NCBI GenBank assembly: GCA_037953745.1
Contig: JBAKBP010007415.1
Coordinates: 36,186-100,185 of the forward strand
Reading direction: 5' to 3'
Length of the DNA: 64,000 nt
Source: Lithodes maja
Taxonomy: Eukaryota > Arthropoda > Malacostraca > Decapoda > Lithodidae
In this document: piece after piece, positions 20,664 to 31,990 of the stretch
Position numbering within the stretch: position 1 is the first letter of the stretch
Layout: each line of letters opens with the position of its first letter
The notes under the pieces: generated by a model
The model's database searches: none
The model's input: the letters and a program-made list of their open reading frames with translations, nothing else
What the model was told of the DNA's origin: nothing
Position numbers and translations under genes: made by a program

Positions 20664-20998
20664 TTAAGGGGAGATATCCACTTGAGGGACTTTTTTCTTT
20701 ACCCCCTTCTCCCTCATGTTTAGCCCCATTGCTTTTGAGATTTTAAGACGTTCGCCCCATTAGTTTGGCAATTTTAAGACCTTTCACCCAATTGATGTCA
20801 CTTTTAAGACCTTTCGTCCCATTTAGGTGTCAATTTTTTCCTGGCGAGCGATAGCGAGCCTGCAATTTAAGAGGAATCGGCCTTCGGCCGGGACATTTTT
20901 CTACCGAAAAATGTACAAATTTATCTTGAAAGGGGGTCAAGGGGGTGTAATTTCAAGCTTGATGGAGGTCTAGGAAACACACTTAAAACCTCCCTTAA
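20664..20998 (+). mobile_element. Type B fold-back element, full length with TTAA ends
   Basis: TTAAGGGGAGATATCCAC at 20664, ending AAACCTCCCTTAA at 20998. Inverted orientation relative to 20266-20604, so the two together form a larger inverted repeat. Internal hairpin GAATCGGCCTTCGGCCGGGA. Confidence 0.8.
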
Positions 20999-21045
20999 GG
21001 GTGTAGTTGGTACTGATAGGTTACTTTATATATGACGTCATTATT

Positions 21046-21326
21046 AGTTTAGTTTCCTCACTGGAATTCCATCAAGCCTATTTACTATATCCTTTAGATC
21101 CCCCTTCGAGATAAATGTGTCCATTTTTCGGTAGAAAATTATCCCGGCCGTTCCTCCAAAATCACAGGCTCGCCATCGCTCCTTAGAAGAAAAAAAATTA
21201 CACCTAAATGTCACGAAAGATCTTGATATTGGTAAAGAAATATGAGAAAAGGGCTCATAATCAACATAATTAGGCTAAGCATGAGGGAGAAGGGGGTCCA
21301 GAAAAAAACAACTACTTCCCCCTTAA
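21046..21326 (-). mobile_element. Type B fold-back element
   Basis: GTTTAGTTTCCTCACTGG...GCTCGCCATCGCTCCTTAG...CTACTTCCCCCTTAA. Right TTAA at 21323-21326; the left edge is degraded. Confidence 0.6.
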
Positions 21327-21384
21327 CTGTATGTCTATGACTTTACTAATGACATGCACATTAATAAGCAGTAATTGTAGAGTA

Positions 21385-21910
21385 TCCGTACTGGTAAACA
21401 CGTACTAAGTGTGTGGAGCCTAAATTCGATGATTGTATGCAGTTTAATAAGGACCTGTGTTACTATGAGGGATTATTGAGATCTTATTTACCCATTTGCA
21501 GTCGTATAGGTAGATTACAAACTATAGAAAATTGGCGTAGTCGTAACCAGAATATGATGACAATTTCGCAAGGGTGGTGAAGGGGTTAAAGAGTGTCAAT
21601 ATATAAAGAAAAACATTAATTTCATCAAAGCAAAAACAATATAATATAGATTAAACACTAAAGGCGTTATTATTGTTTCCGTCAAGAAGATCTGGCGGAA
21701 TATTTAATCGATCCTGTTTAATGAGATAAATACCTGCAATAACAGGGGACATTTCTTAACTCCTTCTGTACCGGCGATGTCCTTTTAACTTTATTCTGGC
21801 TACTGGCTACGATATTAGTCAGTTTAAAAAGGGCCTCCAGCAATAATTAACAGGCTTCAAACTACCTCACAAAAAAATATATCACTGTTGCAATTTTACT
21901 ATAATAGATA
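21385..21910. repeat. Two degraded type C elements and spacer
   Basis: 21385-21597 ends GGTGGTGAAGGGGTTAA. 21755-21910 begins TAACTCCTTCTGTACCGGCGATG, the same end as at 55418 and 62170. Between them the sequence is unrecognised. Confidence 0.45.
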
Positions 21911-22035
21911 CCAGTGAGGACTGGACCGAGACGAGCAGCTATTCAAATATAGTCACCCGAACAAGGTATTGACGTACCTGTTATCCCTGTTCTAGATAAT
22001 AATGGAACAAGTGTGTATAAACCTAAAATCACCAC

Positions 22036-22251
22036 TTAATCCTTTCAAACTCCAATACGCGTTTCTTTTCCGTTTTCTGGCTAATATTCGACGATTTTAT
22101 TAAGATTAGTAAGGGTATATGGAAGTCAGAGGGTTGATTGGGATAGTCTTTACCCTTTTCATTCCCACAGATCCTTCCTAAGCTGTAAAAAATCGTTTAC
22201 CGATACCCACAATGAACTGTTAAAACGCACCATGATCCTTAGAGGGTTAAT
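22036..22251. mobile_element. Type C fold-back element
   Basis: Left CTTAATCCTTTCAAACTCC and right GATCCTTAGAGGGTTAA ends, with arms TTCGACGATTTTATTAAG and GCTGTAAAAAATCGTTTACCG. Confidence 0.65.
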
Positions 22252-22345
22252 TAATCACTTTCGTTTACCAGATGGCGCGCTAAGCATTCCAATGAAAGTG
22301 AATTATGCCCTATATTTAGAACACTGGAGCCCAGAACCCTGTTAG

Positions 22346-22686
22346 TTAAGAGGAGATGGGCCGTTTTTCTGGCTCCCCTTCTCCCTCATGTTTATTCCCA
22401 TTAGTTTTCAGATTATAAGACGTTCGGCCCATTAATTTGACGATTTTAAGACCTTTCGCCTTTGTATAATTTAGGTGTCGATGTTTTCCTGGCGAGCTAT
22501 AACGAGCCTGTAATTTAAGAGGACATTTTTCTATCGAAAAAATGTAAAAAAAAATCTTGAAGGATGATCTTGGACGTTTTTTTTTTTTTTTTTTTAAGTT
22601 TGATGGAGGTCTAGGGAGGAAACCAAAAATATTATTACAAAGATACTGTACATACATGAACAAATAAATAGCCCATCTCCCCTTAA
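22346..22686 (+). mobile_element. Type B fold-back element with TTAA ends
   Basis: TTAAGAGGAGATGGGCCG (22346) to TAGCCCATCTCCCCTTAA (22686): an imperfect terminal inverted repeat of about 14 bp bounded by TTAA. A T run at 22578-22594. Confidence 0.8.
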
Positions 22687-22898
22687 TGTTCAGCCGTAGT
22701 AGTACCCCTACAGAATCAGAGTACACATAGTTAATTAATTTGTATATATATATATATATATATTTTGTTTAGTATAATATAAGTAAGTATAGTTTAAGAT
22801 CAGCATGTTTTGTATAACCCGTGTTTGACTCATTGCCTCATATTATTCTATAGTTGTCATTAGACTATTGTATGCGGCGTAGGAAGATAGTGTTGGAA

Positions 22899-23236
22899 TT
22901 AAGGGGAGATTTCCACTTGAGGGATTTTTTTCTGGAACCCTTTCTCTCTCATATTTAGCCTCATTGCTTTTTTTTATTTTAAGACGCTCGCCCCTTTTAG
23001 TTTGGCGATTTTAAGAACTTTCGCCCCATTTCTGTTAATTTTAAGAACTTTCGTGCCATTTAGGTGTCGATTTTTTCCTGGCGAGCGATAGCGAGCCTGT
23101 AATTTGAGAGGAACCGGCCTTCGGCCGGGAAATTTTTCTACTGAAAAATGTACAAATTTATCTTAAAAGGGGGTCTAGGGGGTGTAATTTTAAGCTTGAT
23201 GGAGTTCTAGGGAAGAAACTAAATACCTCCCCTTAA
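22899..23236 (+). mobile_element. Type B fold-back element with TTAA ends
   Basis: TTAAGGGGAGATTTCCAC (22899) to TACCTCCCCTTAA (23236). Internal GGCGAGCGATAGCGAGCC and CCGGCCTTCGGCCGG. Confidence 0.8.
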
Positions 23237-23329
23237 AGAGTTGATTGAGATTGGTACAGATCCTTACTAAACTGCATATCATCGTCTGAATACAGCCAGA
23301 ATGAAACTGAAAGCAGGGGTCATAATACG

Positions 23330-23545
23330 ATAGTCCGTTCATTCTAGGTTGGGCAGAAATCGTAATCCCTAACCTCTCATAACTCAAAAAGGACTAGAGT
23401 AATCAAGCTAACATTTCTACCACATAGGAAGACTTGGCTAGGGAATAGGTGTGTAAATTGAGAGCCCATTTGCTCAAGCCCTTTTTGAGTTACAGAGGTT
23501 AGAGGCTACGATTTCTGCCCAACATTGAATGAATGGACTATACTT
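23330..23545. repeat. Type D palindromic element
   Basis: TTGGGCAGAAATCGTAATCC near 23350 pairs with GGCTACGATTTCTGCCCAA near 23500; the inner arms AACTCAAAAAGGACTAGAG and CTTTTTGAGTTACAGAGG also pair. About 200 bp in all. Confidence 0.6.
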
Positions 23546-23584
23546 GGGTAAATTATTAAACTCAAGCTATTATTTGGGATCACT

Positions 23585-23805
23585 ATACTTCATTCATTAT
23601 AAGTAGGCCAGAAATCTTGACCCCCTAACCTCTGGAACTCAAAATGGGCTAGAGCAAATTGGCTGTAGATTCTCACACCTATTCCTTGGCTGACCCTTTC
23701 CAAATAACACAAATGTTAGCTCGTTTACTCTAGCCCTGTTTGCGTAATATAGGTTATAGTAGTCACAGTTATTGGCCTGCCTATAATGAACTAGGTATAA
23801 TCTCG
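23585..23805. repeat. Type D palindromic element
   Basis: CATTATAAGTAGGCCAGAAATC pairs with ATTGGCCTGCCTATAATG, with CTCTAGCCCTGTTTGCG and AAAATGGGCTAGAG inside. Adjacent to and of the same family as 23330-23545. Half copies near 54990-55110 and 61745-61850. Confidence 0.6.
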
Positions 23806-23829
23806 CCACACTAAAACCGGTGAACACAT

Positions 23830-25685
23830 TGTTACGACCGGGCACTCAGGTACACTAGGGCTCTTACACAGGACTCGAGTATGGCTCGCTGCCACAACGG
23901 AAACACACGATCCCAACCCCAGAGTACTGCCAGCCGAACAAAAAACGCCACTACCCTCCAGAGTTCTATCTGCTATAACGGGGTATACAAGAACTCGGTA
24001 CTAGCGTTTCACACAACAGACTAATAACAAGACGGGAGTTATCTAGTCTGGTCAACAATCAAACAAAGAAGAAAGTACTACAACACTAAAGAATAGTGTT
24101 GGCCGAAGCCGAAGTAATCCACCCTTGAACTAAGAACTTAAGAAGTCCTCCACCCTCTACTTCGGATCGGCACTATTACGTTACGTTAAACAATAGTCCT
24201 CGAGCATCAAGCAAGGAATCTTCTGTTAAAGTTAGATGCTTCTCGAATACTCATAAGAAGTAAGTATCGGATTTTGAACAGCAATTTAATGAATAACTCA
24301 CTGGTAATTAAAGGCTTTAAATTGACATAAGAAGAATTATAAGAATAAGCAATAGGATATGGCAAACATTAAGAAGAAGTACTCCGACAATGCACTGGCA
24401 ATAGCCTACTAAGATTGTGCTCGTGGGCCACTAATCTCTGAAGTAGCTAAGCGTGCCACACATGAAATCAATAGTGCTTAAACAATAATATACATAAGGA
24501 GAAGCTTCAATACTATGCTGTATCTGCTGGTCGAGCAAAGTCTAGCTGGGATATCTAAGGTTAAGAGACAATGGCTGAGCAAGCGGCTCGTAGCCTAGCG
24601 AGGTCCTTAAGACTGTGCGGCCAAATTACGGTAATTGACGGGATGCTCTCTTGAGAGATCCAGATCACTAGTATCTGGTTCTCTCCTGGCGATCCTCTCA
24701 AAGTCAAGCAAATGAGATAGCACAGTGTTGGGTGGCACAGGCAAAAGCCCTCACTCGCAACACAGTGCTAAACTCCCACGGTACACAATCAAAAAGACCC
24801 CCTAGGCTTCCCACGTCTCCGTTGCAATTGTGCTGGTTCAACCAACCTAGCACTCATAGGAAATCACAACTCGAGGAACCCTATCCCAGTCTAGCATTAC
24901 CTAAACCAGCAGAAAACAGGAACATGAATAATAGTACACAGGGAAATACATATACGAGTGCAACAAACATCAATCAATCCTATTCTAGTTGACCCTTCCA
25001 AAAATAGGCTATCTAACAGGCACTTATCTCGTGAGAACTCAAGCGATAATACTTTGGCTGACGAAATCTGCACCAAAGGGGTCATTGAGGTTATAAACAG
25101 GGACGAGAAGAGAAGAAGGTAGGCTGTTCAGAGAGTAGAGAAAGTTCACATCAGTCGGAAGAATATGGATAGTTGCAAGGGATATGAGAGGTCGCTTTGC
25201 CTGATGAGTTCTGAAGAATTGTGGCGAGGACCTCTCTTTTTATACTCGGCCCTGTAGCGAGCATATCGCCAACACTAAGGACCGCCCACTGGCAATCATG
25301 ACGTCATATACTCTCTCAATCTGGGATCGACAAAGAACTTCCCACGCGCTGAAAGGGAGGAAGGGAGGAAGGGAGGAGGGAGTTAGGCCTACACACCTCG
25401 TGGCGCGCTCACTGATCCCCCCGCCACGTAATATGTTATCTCTCCTCTCATCATTACATACAAGTCCCACACACAATACTTATATCTAATGATATAAAAT
25501 AGAACTCGTTGACTTAGAAGAAAACAAAATACATAATGATAATACTTATAGTACAACGGTTCACATAAACTGAGTTAGGAAACTCTACACAGACTACAGC
25601 CAAAGTTCCTGCCCTGACGATCCTAGCGAGGGTGGGGCCTGACTGGGCGTTCTGTACAGCATGCTCATACTCGACATGCGTTACA
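23830..25685 (-). repeat. 3' LTR of LTR element copy 1
   Basis: Starts TGTTACGACCGGGCACTC and ends ATGCGTTACA on the plus strand. Matches 30152-31990, 44825-47276 and 51765-53615 with small indels, such as an extra GGGAGGAA unit near 25360. Confidence 0.92.
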
Positions 25686-26171
25686 CCTCCCCCAAGATTT
25701 TACTTGCTCAACCCTGAGCTAAAATCTGATATACAGAACCCCATCAAACCCCTCACACCCAGCGACCGCATGGCACTAAAACAACGCTGAGTTTATCACT
25801 AAAACACATCTTATAAAAAAAAAAATTCACATTTCATAACTCCTCCCAACAATAGTAAAAGACACAATATCATGCTCCCAGAGCGAGCTTACAGCAGCTC
25901 AGCCGTTTGATAGTTCGTGGACTACTCAAACCTTATAGGCTATGACAAACTTATACAATTATCTTCATCAAAAAGAAAGAGTTTTTATATGATTTTTATA
26001 TTTTAATATGTTTTTTCCCGGCTGCACTATAAGGGCAGCCTATTTTCTTCTATACCAAACGCTCAACAATCCTGCTTTACGACCCAATACGCTGGGCTAC
26101 AACCGCGAGCCAACAAGCACCAAGCGCAAAATACTACTCAAACCAAAGCAGGAGGCTACCCGTGTGTCAAT
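25686..26171 (-). other. Polypurine tract and 3' untranslated region of copy 1
   Basis: The minus strand reads TCTTGGGGGAGG (25697-25686) directly before the 3' LTR, a polypurine tract for plus-strand priming. The remaining 470 bp to the coding stop show no domain. Confidence 0.75.
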
Positions 26172-29100
26172 TTACCCAGGATCATATACCCCTGAACGAC
26201 CACATGCAACCTCGTTGTCACAACCGGCAATATGGCTTATGTCCAGGTTATATACCAATAACCTTAGTGACCACCTGGTCAGCCTCATATTCCGATTGTG
26301 AAACGGGTCCAAGATCTTGAGAGGGTAATGATCTGGGTAAACTACACCGACCGGACCATAGGCTGGAACATAGATCTCGAAATGCCCCAGCGCATCATTG
26401 TCCTTTTCACTTTCATTCATCAGGCTCTGACACGTTGCTGGTGCATTCTTAAGTCCGTAGGGCATAACATTGCACTGGTAGGTACTCCCGTCCACAACAA
26501 AACCACATACCTCTCCAGCACGCTCGGACAAAGCTACAAGCAACGACCACTCACGACATTCCTCATCCCTCAGAGCCTTCGTCCACACGTAATCCAGCTC
26601 TGCTTGCACCATAGGCTGTCGAGCAGGATTTATACGGCAGGGAATTAAACTGAGCCTTGCACTATCTCCAGCCTGCATGTCGGATTCTACCCCGTACCTC
26701 AGGCCTGGAGAAGCAACAAACATGCGAAAGTACTGCCATAGCCTAGTAAATAACTGCCTTGCACTGTCTCCACGAACAACATGCCTTGTGCCCTCCCACA
26801 ACCCAGCCGAGACCGCAGCTTCTAACCTGTAGTCTCCCTCCTTCTCCACCTTCGTCCCTAGAACAGCCAGGTCATGAGAGGGACAATCAGTACCACCCGT
26901 GCAGTCACTCCCACAGTTCATTATAGCTAAGGCTTCCCCGCCGATACCGTACATGCGCACCCCCACATTCCTTGTGACGACATCTGCCTGCGCAGCATCA
27001 CCGCTTTTAGCGACATGGCCAGATACAGTCGGTCTGTGGTAGGGCTGTTGCATTAGACTAGAGCAGCATTGGGAGGCTATGTGACGACCGGGCACTGCGA
27101 TACCACAGCCGACCCTACCAATCTGCTCAATGTCCTCCTTTTGACCACCACCCTTGGCAGCCATGGGTCGACCCTGACCTGGCAACCATGCCAAGGCCTC
27201 GTCGCCCACCTTAAACCACCGAAACAACGAGGCTAACGGTCTTTTAACAGTCACATGACCTGCCTGCGGAACATCTCGCACCGCCCGAGTTGTGAGACTC
27301 AGGGGCTCGGCACGACCAGTGGGGTATGAACCGAGCTGGTGCTGGAGTGCTGCACACTGCTGCTCAGGCAGGTGCTCTAGCACTTCCACAGCCACCAGAC
27401 TCGTGTCCCCCGCCCACTGCTTCGCCGAGACATGACAATCCCTACTCTCCTCCACCTGTGCCCTACTGCCCCCCTCTCCTTCTCCACCTTGGCCGCGGCA
27501 GACCAACGCAGGGACAGTAGGCTGCTCAGGTGGTTGCCTCACAAACTCCTCCAACAGGTTCACATGACATGCTTCCCCGTCCTCGTGTTTAATCTCGACA
27601 GCACCATTACCACACTTCTGAACTTCCGGATCCTCCAACTGAGCAACCCTTTTTTCTCTCTGTGTGTAACGTTGCTGCCTCTGAGTCTCTTCCGGCCCTA
27701 CCTCCTCACTAGCTGTGACAGGTCCTGGGGCCTCTCCAGACTCTAACATAGGTGCTAATACTGAATCAACCAGGAGAGCCGCCGAGTCAAAACTCTTAAA
27801 ACCAACTCCAGCTTTAGCCTCCTCCTGTTGATCGTTCCTCTGCTGGTCGGAAGACGGAGGACTAGGCTGTGACACTTTAGCTGCCCGAGCTCGGGTGACA
27901 ACACACGCCATGGGTTGTGCCTGGCACCGCTCGACACACTCTTGTTCTCCCCCACTCACGTCGGCCGGCCTCTCGGCAACGACTAAGGGTAGAACCTCAG
28001 AAGCGGGCATTGCAAAGTCGTTGCCGAGAAGAAGGTCGACGCCCTCCACTGGCAGTTTCTCCACAATCCCAACATCCAATTCACGTGCCACACCATCCAC
28101 CTCCAACTCCAACCGCACCAGCGGGTATGACCGAGTTGCATTAATACCCTGCACCACTACCACCCGAGCCGCATTTATAGGGTAGCCAGTCAAATTGTTC
28201 ATCAGAGTCTGGGAAGCACCTGTATCACGCAAGACCTCTACTCCATGCTTGCGCCCCGCCCACATCACGCAACCCCGTCCTCTATGGTCGCAAAAAACAT
28301 CCTGAGCAGGGTTCGAGCCTCTCAGGTGTTTCTGCATTGGCTGTGCCTCAGCCTCTGACGAACTGCCCCGGGCAAACTCAGAAGACTTCGGAGACACACC
28401 AATGTTGCAGGCCAAAGACACAGCTGCTGTAGGTGGTTTGCTAGGACAGACTCTTGCAAAGTGCCCCTTTTCATGACAAAGATAACACTCCAACTCCCCT
28501 CTGGGCTTCCCTTGGTACTGGGAAGGGCCCGGCCCCTTCTTAAATGGGACGGTGTTAGTCTTGTGGTCAGTCTTGGTATCATAGCTCTTGTACTTGTTTG
28601 CATAATGTATATCACTAACTCGGGGGGGTGGGGCGTCACGCCCCTTGTTACCTGCCTCACTACGCTGGGCAGACCCGCACCCACGAATTAGTGATAGCCG
28701 GAGGTCAGCCATCTCAGCTGCCTCCTGTAGAGTTTTAGGGTTCTTTTCTTTAATAGTTAAAGTCATATCTGCACCAGTACACTTATAAAACTGCTCGAGC
28801 AGAAACAGCTCAGTCAACTGTTCGGCCGTCTCAGCTTTCTCAGAACGTGTCCAGTTAGCAAGTGCATCTTTTAAGTCCCGGGCATGTTCAAGAAAGGTCG
28901 CCTCCCTAGTCTTTGTAACACCCCGAAACTTCAATCGATATGTTTCTGGTTGCAACTCGTATGCCCGTAGGACAGCTCTCTTCAATTCTGGGTAGTCAAT
29001 GCAAGACTCTAAAGGCAGTGCATCATAAGCCTTCAGACCCTTACCCGTAAGTCTTGAGGAGACCAGAGCTGCCCACTTCTCTTCAGGCCAATTATGCTCC

Positions 29101-29936
29101 CTACACTTCTTCTCAAAACGATTAAAAAATTCTGTGACTTCAGTTTCACTAAATGCCGGCACCAACTTGACTAAGTGGGACAAGGACTGTTCTCTTACTT
29201 GGCCCTCACGGCCCATCCGAATCCCTGTCGACTCTGCACGAGTCTTATCTAAATCTATTTGAGCACAATATTTCTCTGAGTCGTACCTAAGCTCAGCCTC
29301 ATGCCTCCTAGTCTCAGCCTCAATCTCATGCCTCCTAGTCTCATTCTCCTGCTTCCTAGCCTCAACCTCAATCTCATGCCTCTTAGTCTCATTCTCCTGC
29401 TTTCTAGACTCAGCCTCAATCTTCTTCTCCTGCTTCCTAGACTCAGCCTCAATTTTAGCAAGCTCAAGTCTAAATATCATATCTGGAGATAGGCAGGAAG
29501 AGGGAGCTGCCACTACTGAAGGAGGGGGGGCAAAAACTGGGGAACCACCATACGCACCGCCCGAGGGCACTCCAATCTTCCAATTCTCATCCCTCTGTGG
29601 GAGGGTGCTAACCTCCGGTACTTGAGTGGACGGCACTGTGGGAGTCGAGTGAGAGGGGATCTGGGGAGGAACCCCCCCAAACGCCCTCTCCTCCGAAACC
29701 CCATGTCGCCCACGCAACACCCAGGAAATCAGCTCCCCCTTGGACATCCCTCCTACATTGGATAGACCCAAAACCTTGGCTATCAGGTGCAAGCCATAAA
29801 CATTCACCCCAGTCAGCCTCTCCTCCGTCACATGGTACTGCTTACTCACAAAAAGTCTAGCATCCTCCTCACTAGTTACTAACGGCACCTCCTCACTTAG
29901 CATCTCTCGCTCCTCGTCAGTACTAGGGCCCGACAT
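26172..29936 (-). CDS. Gag-protease-pol-remnant polyprotein of LTR element copy 1
   Basis: One open frame of 1254 residues from ATG at 29936; a longer frame upstream uses no ATG. Approximate residues: N-terminal region 1-95; charged Glu/Arg/Lys coiled-coil repeat 155-225; Gag core 250-420 (RFEKKCREHNWPEEKWAALV, ELQPETYRLKFR); CCHC knuckle CYLCHEKGHFARVC near 484; retropepsin with DTGAS near 571 and LLLGNDF near 635. Beyond that, pol survives only as pieces: CHVNLLEEF near 790 (the end of an integrase C-terminal domain), LPEQQCAALQ near 856 and SLTTRAVRDV near 880 (the RT N-terminal linker), FKVGDEALAWLPGQGRP near 908 (integrase C-terminal domain start, out of order), NPARQPMVQAELDY near 1103, YQCNVMPYGLKNAPATCQ near 1153, and an RNase H tail YPDHYPLKIL...MRLTRWSL near 1200. 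No YxDD box, DDE triad or stop codon lies in between. Confidence 0.85.
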   Translation of the reverse strand: MSGPSTDEEREMLSEEVPLVTSEEDARLFVSKQYHVTEERLTGVNVYGLHLIAKVLGLSNVGGMSKGELISWVLRGRHGVSEERAFGGVPPQIPSHSTPTVPSTQVPEVSTLPQRDENWKIGVPSGGAYGGSPVFAPPPSVVAAPSSCLSPDMIFRLELAKIEAESRKQEKKIEAESRKQENETKRHEIEVEARKQENETRRHEIEAETRRHEAELRYDSEKYCAQIDLDKTRAESTGIRMGREGQVREQSLSHLVKLVPAFSETEVTEFFNRFEKKCREHNWPEEKWAALVSSRLTGKGLKAYDALPLESCIDYPELKRAVLRAYELQPETYRLKFRGVTKTREATFLEHARDLKDALANWTRSEKAETAEQLTELFLLEQFYKCTGADMTLTIKEKNPKTLQEAAEMADLRLSLIRGCGSAQRSEAGNKGRDAPPPRVSDIHYANKYKSYDTKTDHKTNTVPFKKGPGPSQYQGKPRGELECYLCHEKGHFARVCPSKPPTAAVSLACNIGVSPKSSEFARGSSSEAEAQPMQKHLRGSNPAQDVFCDHRGRGCVMWAGRKHGVEVLRDTGASQTLMNNLTGYPINAARVVVVQGINATRSYPLVRLELEVDGVARELDVGIVEKLPVEGVDLLLGNDFAMPASEVLPLVVAERPADVSGGEQECVERCQAQPMACVVTRARAAKVSQPSPPSSDQQRNDQQEEAKAGVGFKSFDSAALLVDSVLAPMLESGEAPGPVTASEEVGPEETQRQQRYTQREKRVAQLEDPEVQKCGNGAVEIKHEDGEACHVNLLEEFVRQPPEQPTVPALVCRGQGGEGEGGSRAQVEESRDCHVSAKQWAGDTSLVAVEVLEHLPEQQCAALQHQLGSYPTGRAEPLSLTTRAVRDVPQAGHVTVKRPLASLFRWFKVGDEALAWLPGQGRPMAAKGGGQKEDIEQIGRVGCGIAVPGRHIASQCCSSLMQQPYHRPTVSGHVAKSGDAAQADVVTRNVGVRMYGIGGEALAIMNCGSDCTGGTDCPSHDLAVLGTKVEKEGDYRLEAAVSAGLWEGTRHVVRGDSARQLFTRLWQYFRMFVASPGLRYGVESDMQAGDSARLSLIPCRINPARQPMVQAELDYVWTKALRDEECREWSLLVALSERAGEVCGFVVDGSTYQCNVMPYGLKNAPATCQSLMNESEKDNDALGHFEIYVPAYGPVGVVYPDHYPLKILDPFHNRNMRLTRWSLRLLVYNLDISHIAGCDNEVACGRSGVYDPG

Positions 29937-30131
29937 ACTGAAGTTCACCAAAAAATTCTCGAGACAAAAGTGTTAAACTCCCTTATGCAAGCACTAATTA
30001 CTAAATTAACTGGAGTCTCTTAAATGCTCTCCTAATTGCCTTACAAAAAAAAAATATTCTTCAATATGTACGCTAAAGTACCAACAAACAAATGTTGTAC
30101 AACTCTGCAAAAAATTATACTGTTCACAAAA

Positions 30132-30149
30132 TCCTAAGCAAGGTCGCCA
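30132..30149 (-). promoter_or_regulatory. Primer-binding site of LTR element copy 1
   Basis: TGGCGACCTTGCTTAGGA on minus, two bases after the 5' LTR. It is complementary to a tRNA 3' end ...AAGGTCGCCA. The GGTCG acceptor suggests an arginine tRNA, which is inference. Copy 2 (51745-51762) and the outer element (43452-43469) share TGGCGACCTTGC. Confidence 0.75.
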
Positions 30150-30151
30150 TT

Positions 30152-31990
30152 TGTTACGACCGGGCACTCGGGTACACTAGGGCTCTTACACAGGACTCGA
30201 GTATGGCTCGCTGCCACAACGGAAACACACGATCCCAACCCCAGAGTACTGCCAGCCGAACAAAAAACGCCACTACCCTCCAGAGTTCTATCTGCTATAA
30301 CGGGGTATACAAGAACTCGGTACTAGCGTTTCACACAACAGACTAATAACAAGACGGGAGTTATCTAGTCTGGTCAACAATCAAACAAAGAAGAAAGTAC
30401 TACAACACTAAAGAATAGTGTTGGCCGAAGCCGAAGTAATCCACCCTTGAACTAAGAACTTAAGAAGTCCTCCACCCTCTACTTCGGATCGGCACTATTA
30501 CGTTACGTTAAACAATAGTCCTCGAGCATCAAGCAAGGAATCTTCTGATAAGTTAGATGCTTCTCGAATACTCATAAGAAGTAAGTATCGGATTTTGAAC
30601 AGCAATTTAATGAATAACTCACTGGTAATTAAAGGCTTTAAATTGACATAAGAAGAATTATAAGAATAAGCAATAGGATATGGCAAACATTAAGAAGAAG
30701 TACTCCGACAATGCACTGGCAATAGCCTACTAAGATTGTGCTCGTGGGCCACTAATCTCTGAAGTAGCTAAGCGTGCCACACATGAAATCAATAGTGCTT
30801 AAACAATAATATACATAAGGAGAAGCTTCAATACTATGCTGTATCTGCTGGTCGAGCAAAGTCTAGCTGGGATATCTAAGGTTAAGAGACAATGGCTGAG
30901 CAAGCGGCTCGTAGCCTAGCGAGGTCCTTAAGACTGTGCGGCCAAATTACGGTAATTGACGGGATGCTCTCTTGAGAGATCCAGATCACTAGTATCTGGT
31001 TCTCTCCTGGCGATCCTCTCAAAGTCAAGCAAATGAGATAGCACAGTGTTGGGTGGCACAGGCAAAAGCCCTCACTCGCAACACAGTGCTAAACTCCCAC
31101 GGTACACAATCAAAAAGACCCCCTAGGCTTCCCACGTCTCCGTTGCAATTGTGCTGGTTCAACCAACCTAGCACTCATAGGAAATCACAACTCGAGGAAC
31201 CCTATCCCAGTCTAGCATTACCTAAACCAGCAGAAAACAGGAACATGAATAATAGTACACAGGGAAATACATATACGAGTGCAACAAACATCAATCAATC
31301 CTATTCTAGTTGACCCTTCCAAAAATAGGCTATCTAACAGGCACTTATCTCGTGAGAACTCAAGCGATAATACTTTGGCTGACTAAATCTGCACCAAAGG
31401 GGTCATTGAGGTTATAAAGGGTCGAGAAGGGAAGAAGGTAGGCTGTTCAGAGAGTAGAGAAAGTTCACATCAGTCGGAAGAATATCGATAGTTGCAAGGG
31501 ATATGAGAGGTCGCTTTGCCTGATGAGTTCTGAAGCATGGTGGCAAAAACCTCTCTTTTTATACTCGGCCCTCTAGCGGCATATCTCAAACTACTTAAGG
31601 ACCGCCCACTGGCAATCATGACGTCATATTCTCTCAATCTGGGATTGACAAAGAACTTCCCACGCGCTGAAAGGGAGGAAGGGAGGAGGGAATTAGGCCT
31701 ACCGGCCCGCGTGGCGCACTCACCGACCCCACGCCACGTAATATCCCTCCTCTCATCATTACATACAAGTCCCACACACAATACTTATATCTAATGATAT
31801 AAAATAGAACTCGTTGACTTAGAAGAAAACAAAATACATAATGATAATACTTATAGTACAACGGTTCACATAAACTGAGTTAGGAAACTCTACACAGACT
31901 ACAGCCAAAGTTCCTGCCCTGACGATCCTAGCGAGAGTGGGGCCTGACTGGGCGTTCTGTACAGCATGCTCATACTCGACATGCGTCACA
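30152..31990 (-). repeat. 5' LTR of LTR element copy 1, with TATA box
   Basis: Direct repeat of 23830-25685. The minus strand contains GAGTATAAAAAGAGAGG (TATA at 31563-31556), a likely core promoter for the element, conserved in all four LTR copies (for example 53183-53176). Confidence 0.9.

Larger units (their letters stand above)
23830..31990 (-). mobile_element. LTR retrotransposon, Gypsy-type, pol-defective (copy 1)
   Basis: Two direct LTRs (23830-25685 and 30152-31990, about 1.85 kb, TG...CA) flank a minus-strand coding region. In transcription order: 5' LTR, primer-binding site (30149-30132), gag-protease-pol remnant (29936-26172), polypurine tract (25698-25686), 3' LTR. Total 8.16 kb. 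A second copy is nested at 44825-53615. No integrase catalytic core and no RT active-site box are present, so the element is non-autonomous. The 4-bp flanks do not match (ACAT left, AAAG right), unlike copy 2 which has ACAG on both sides. Confidence 0.9.

Noticed and set aside
29255..29713. Arg/Leu-rich and Arg/Pro-rich frames on minus
   Set aside because: Shadows of the gag coiled-coil and proline-rich regions in another frame.
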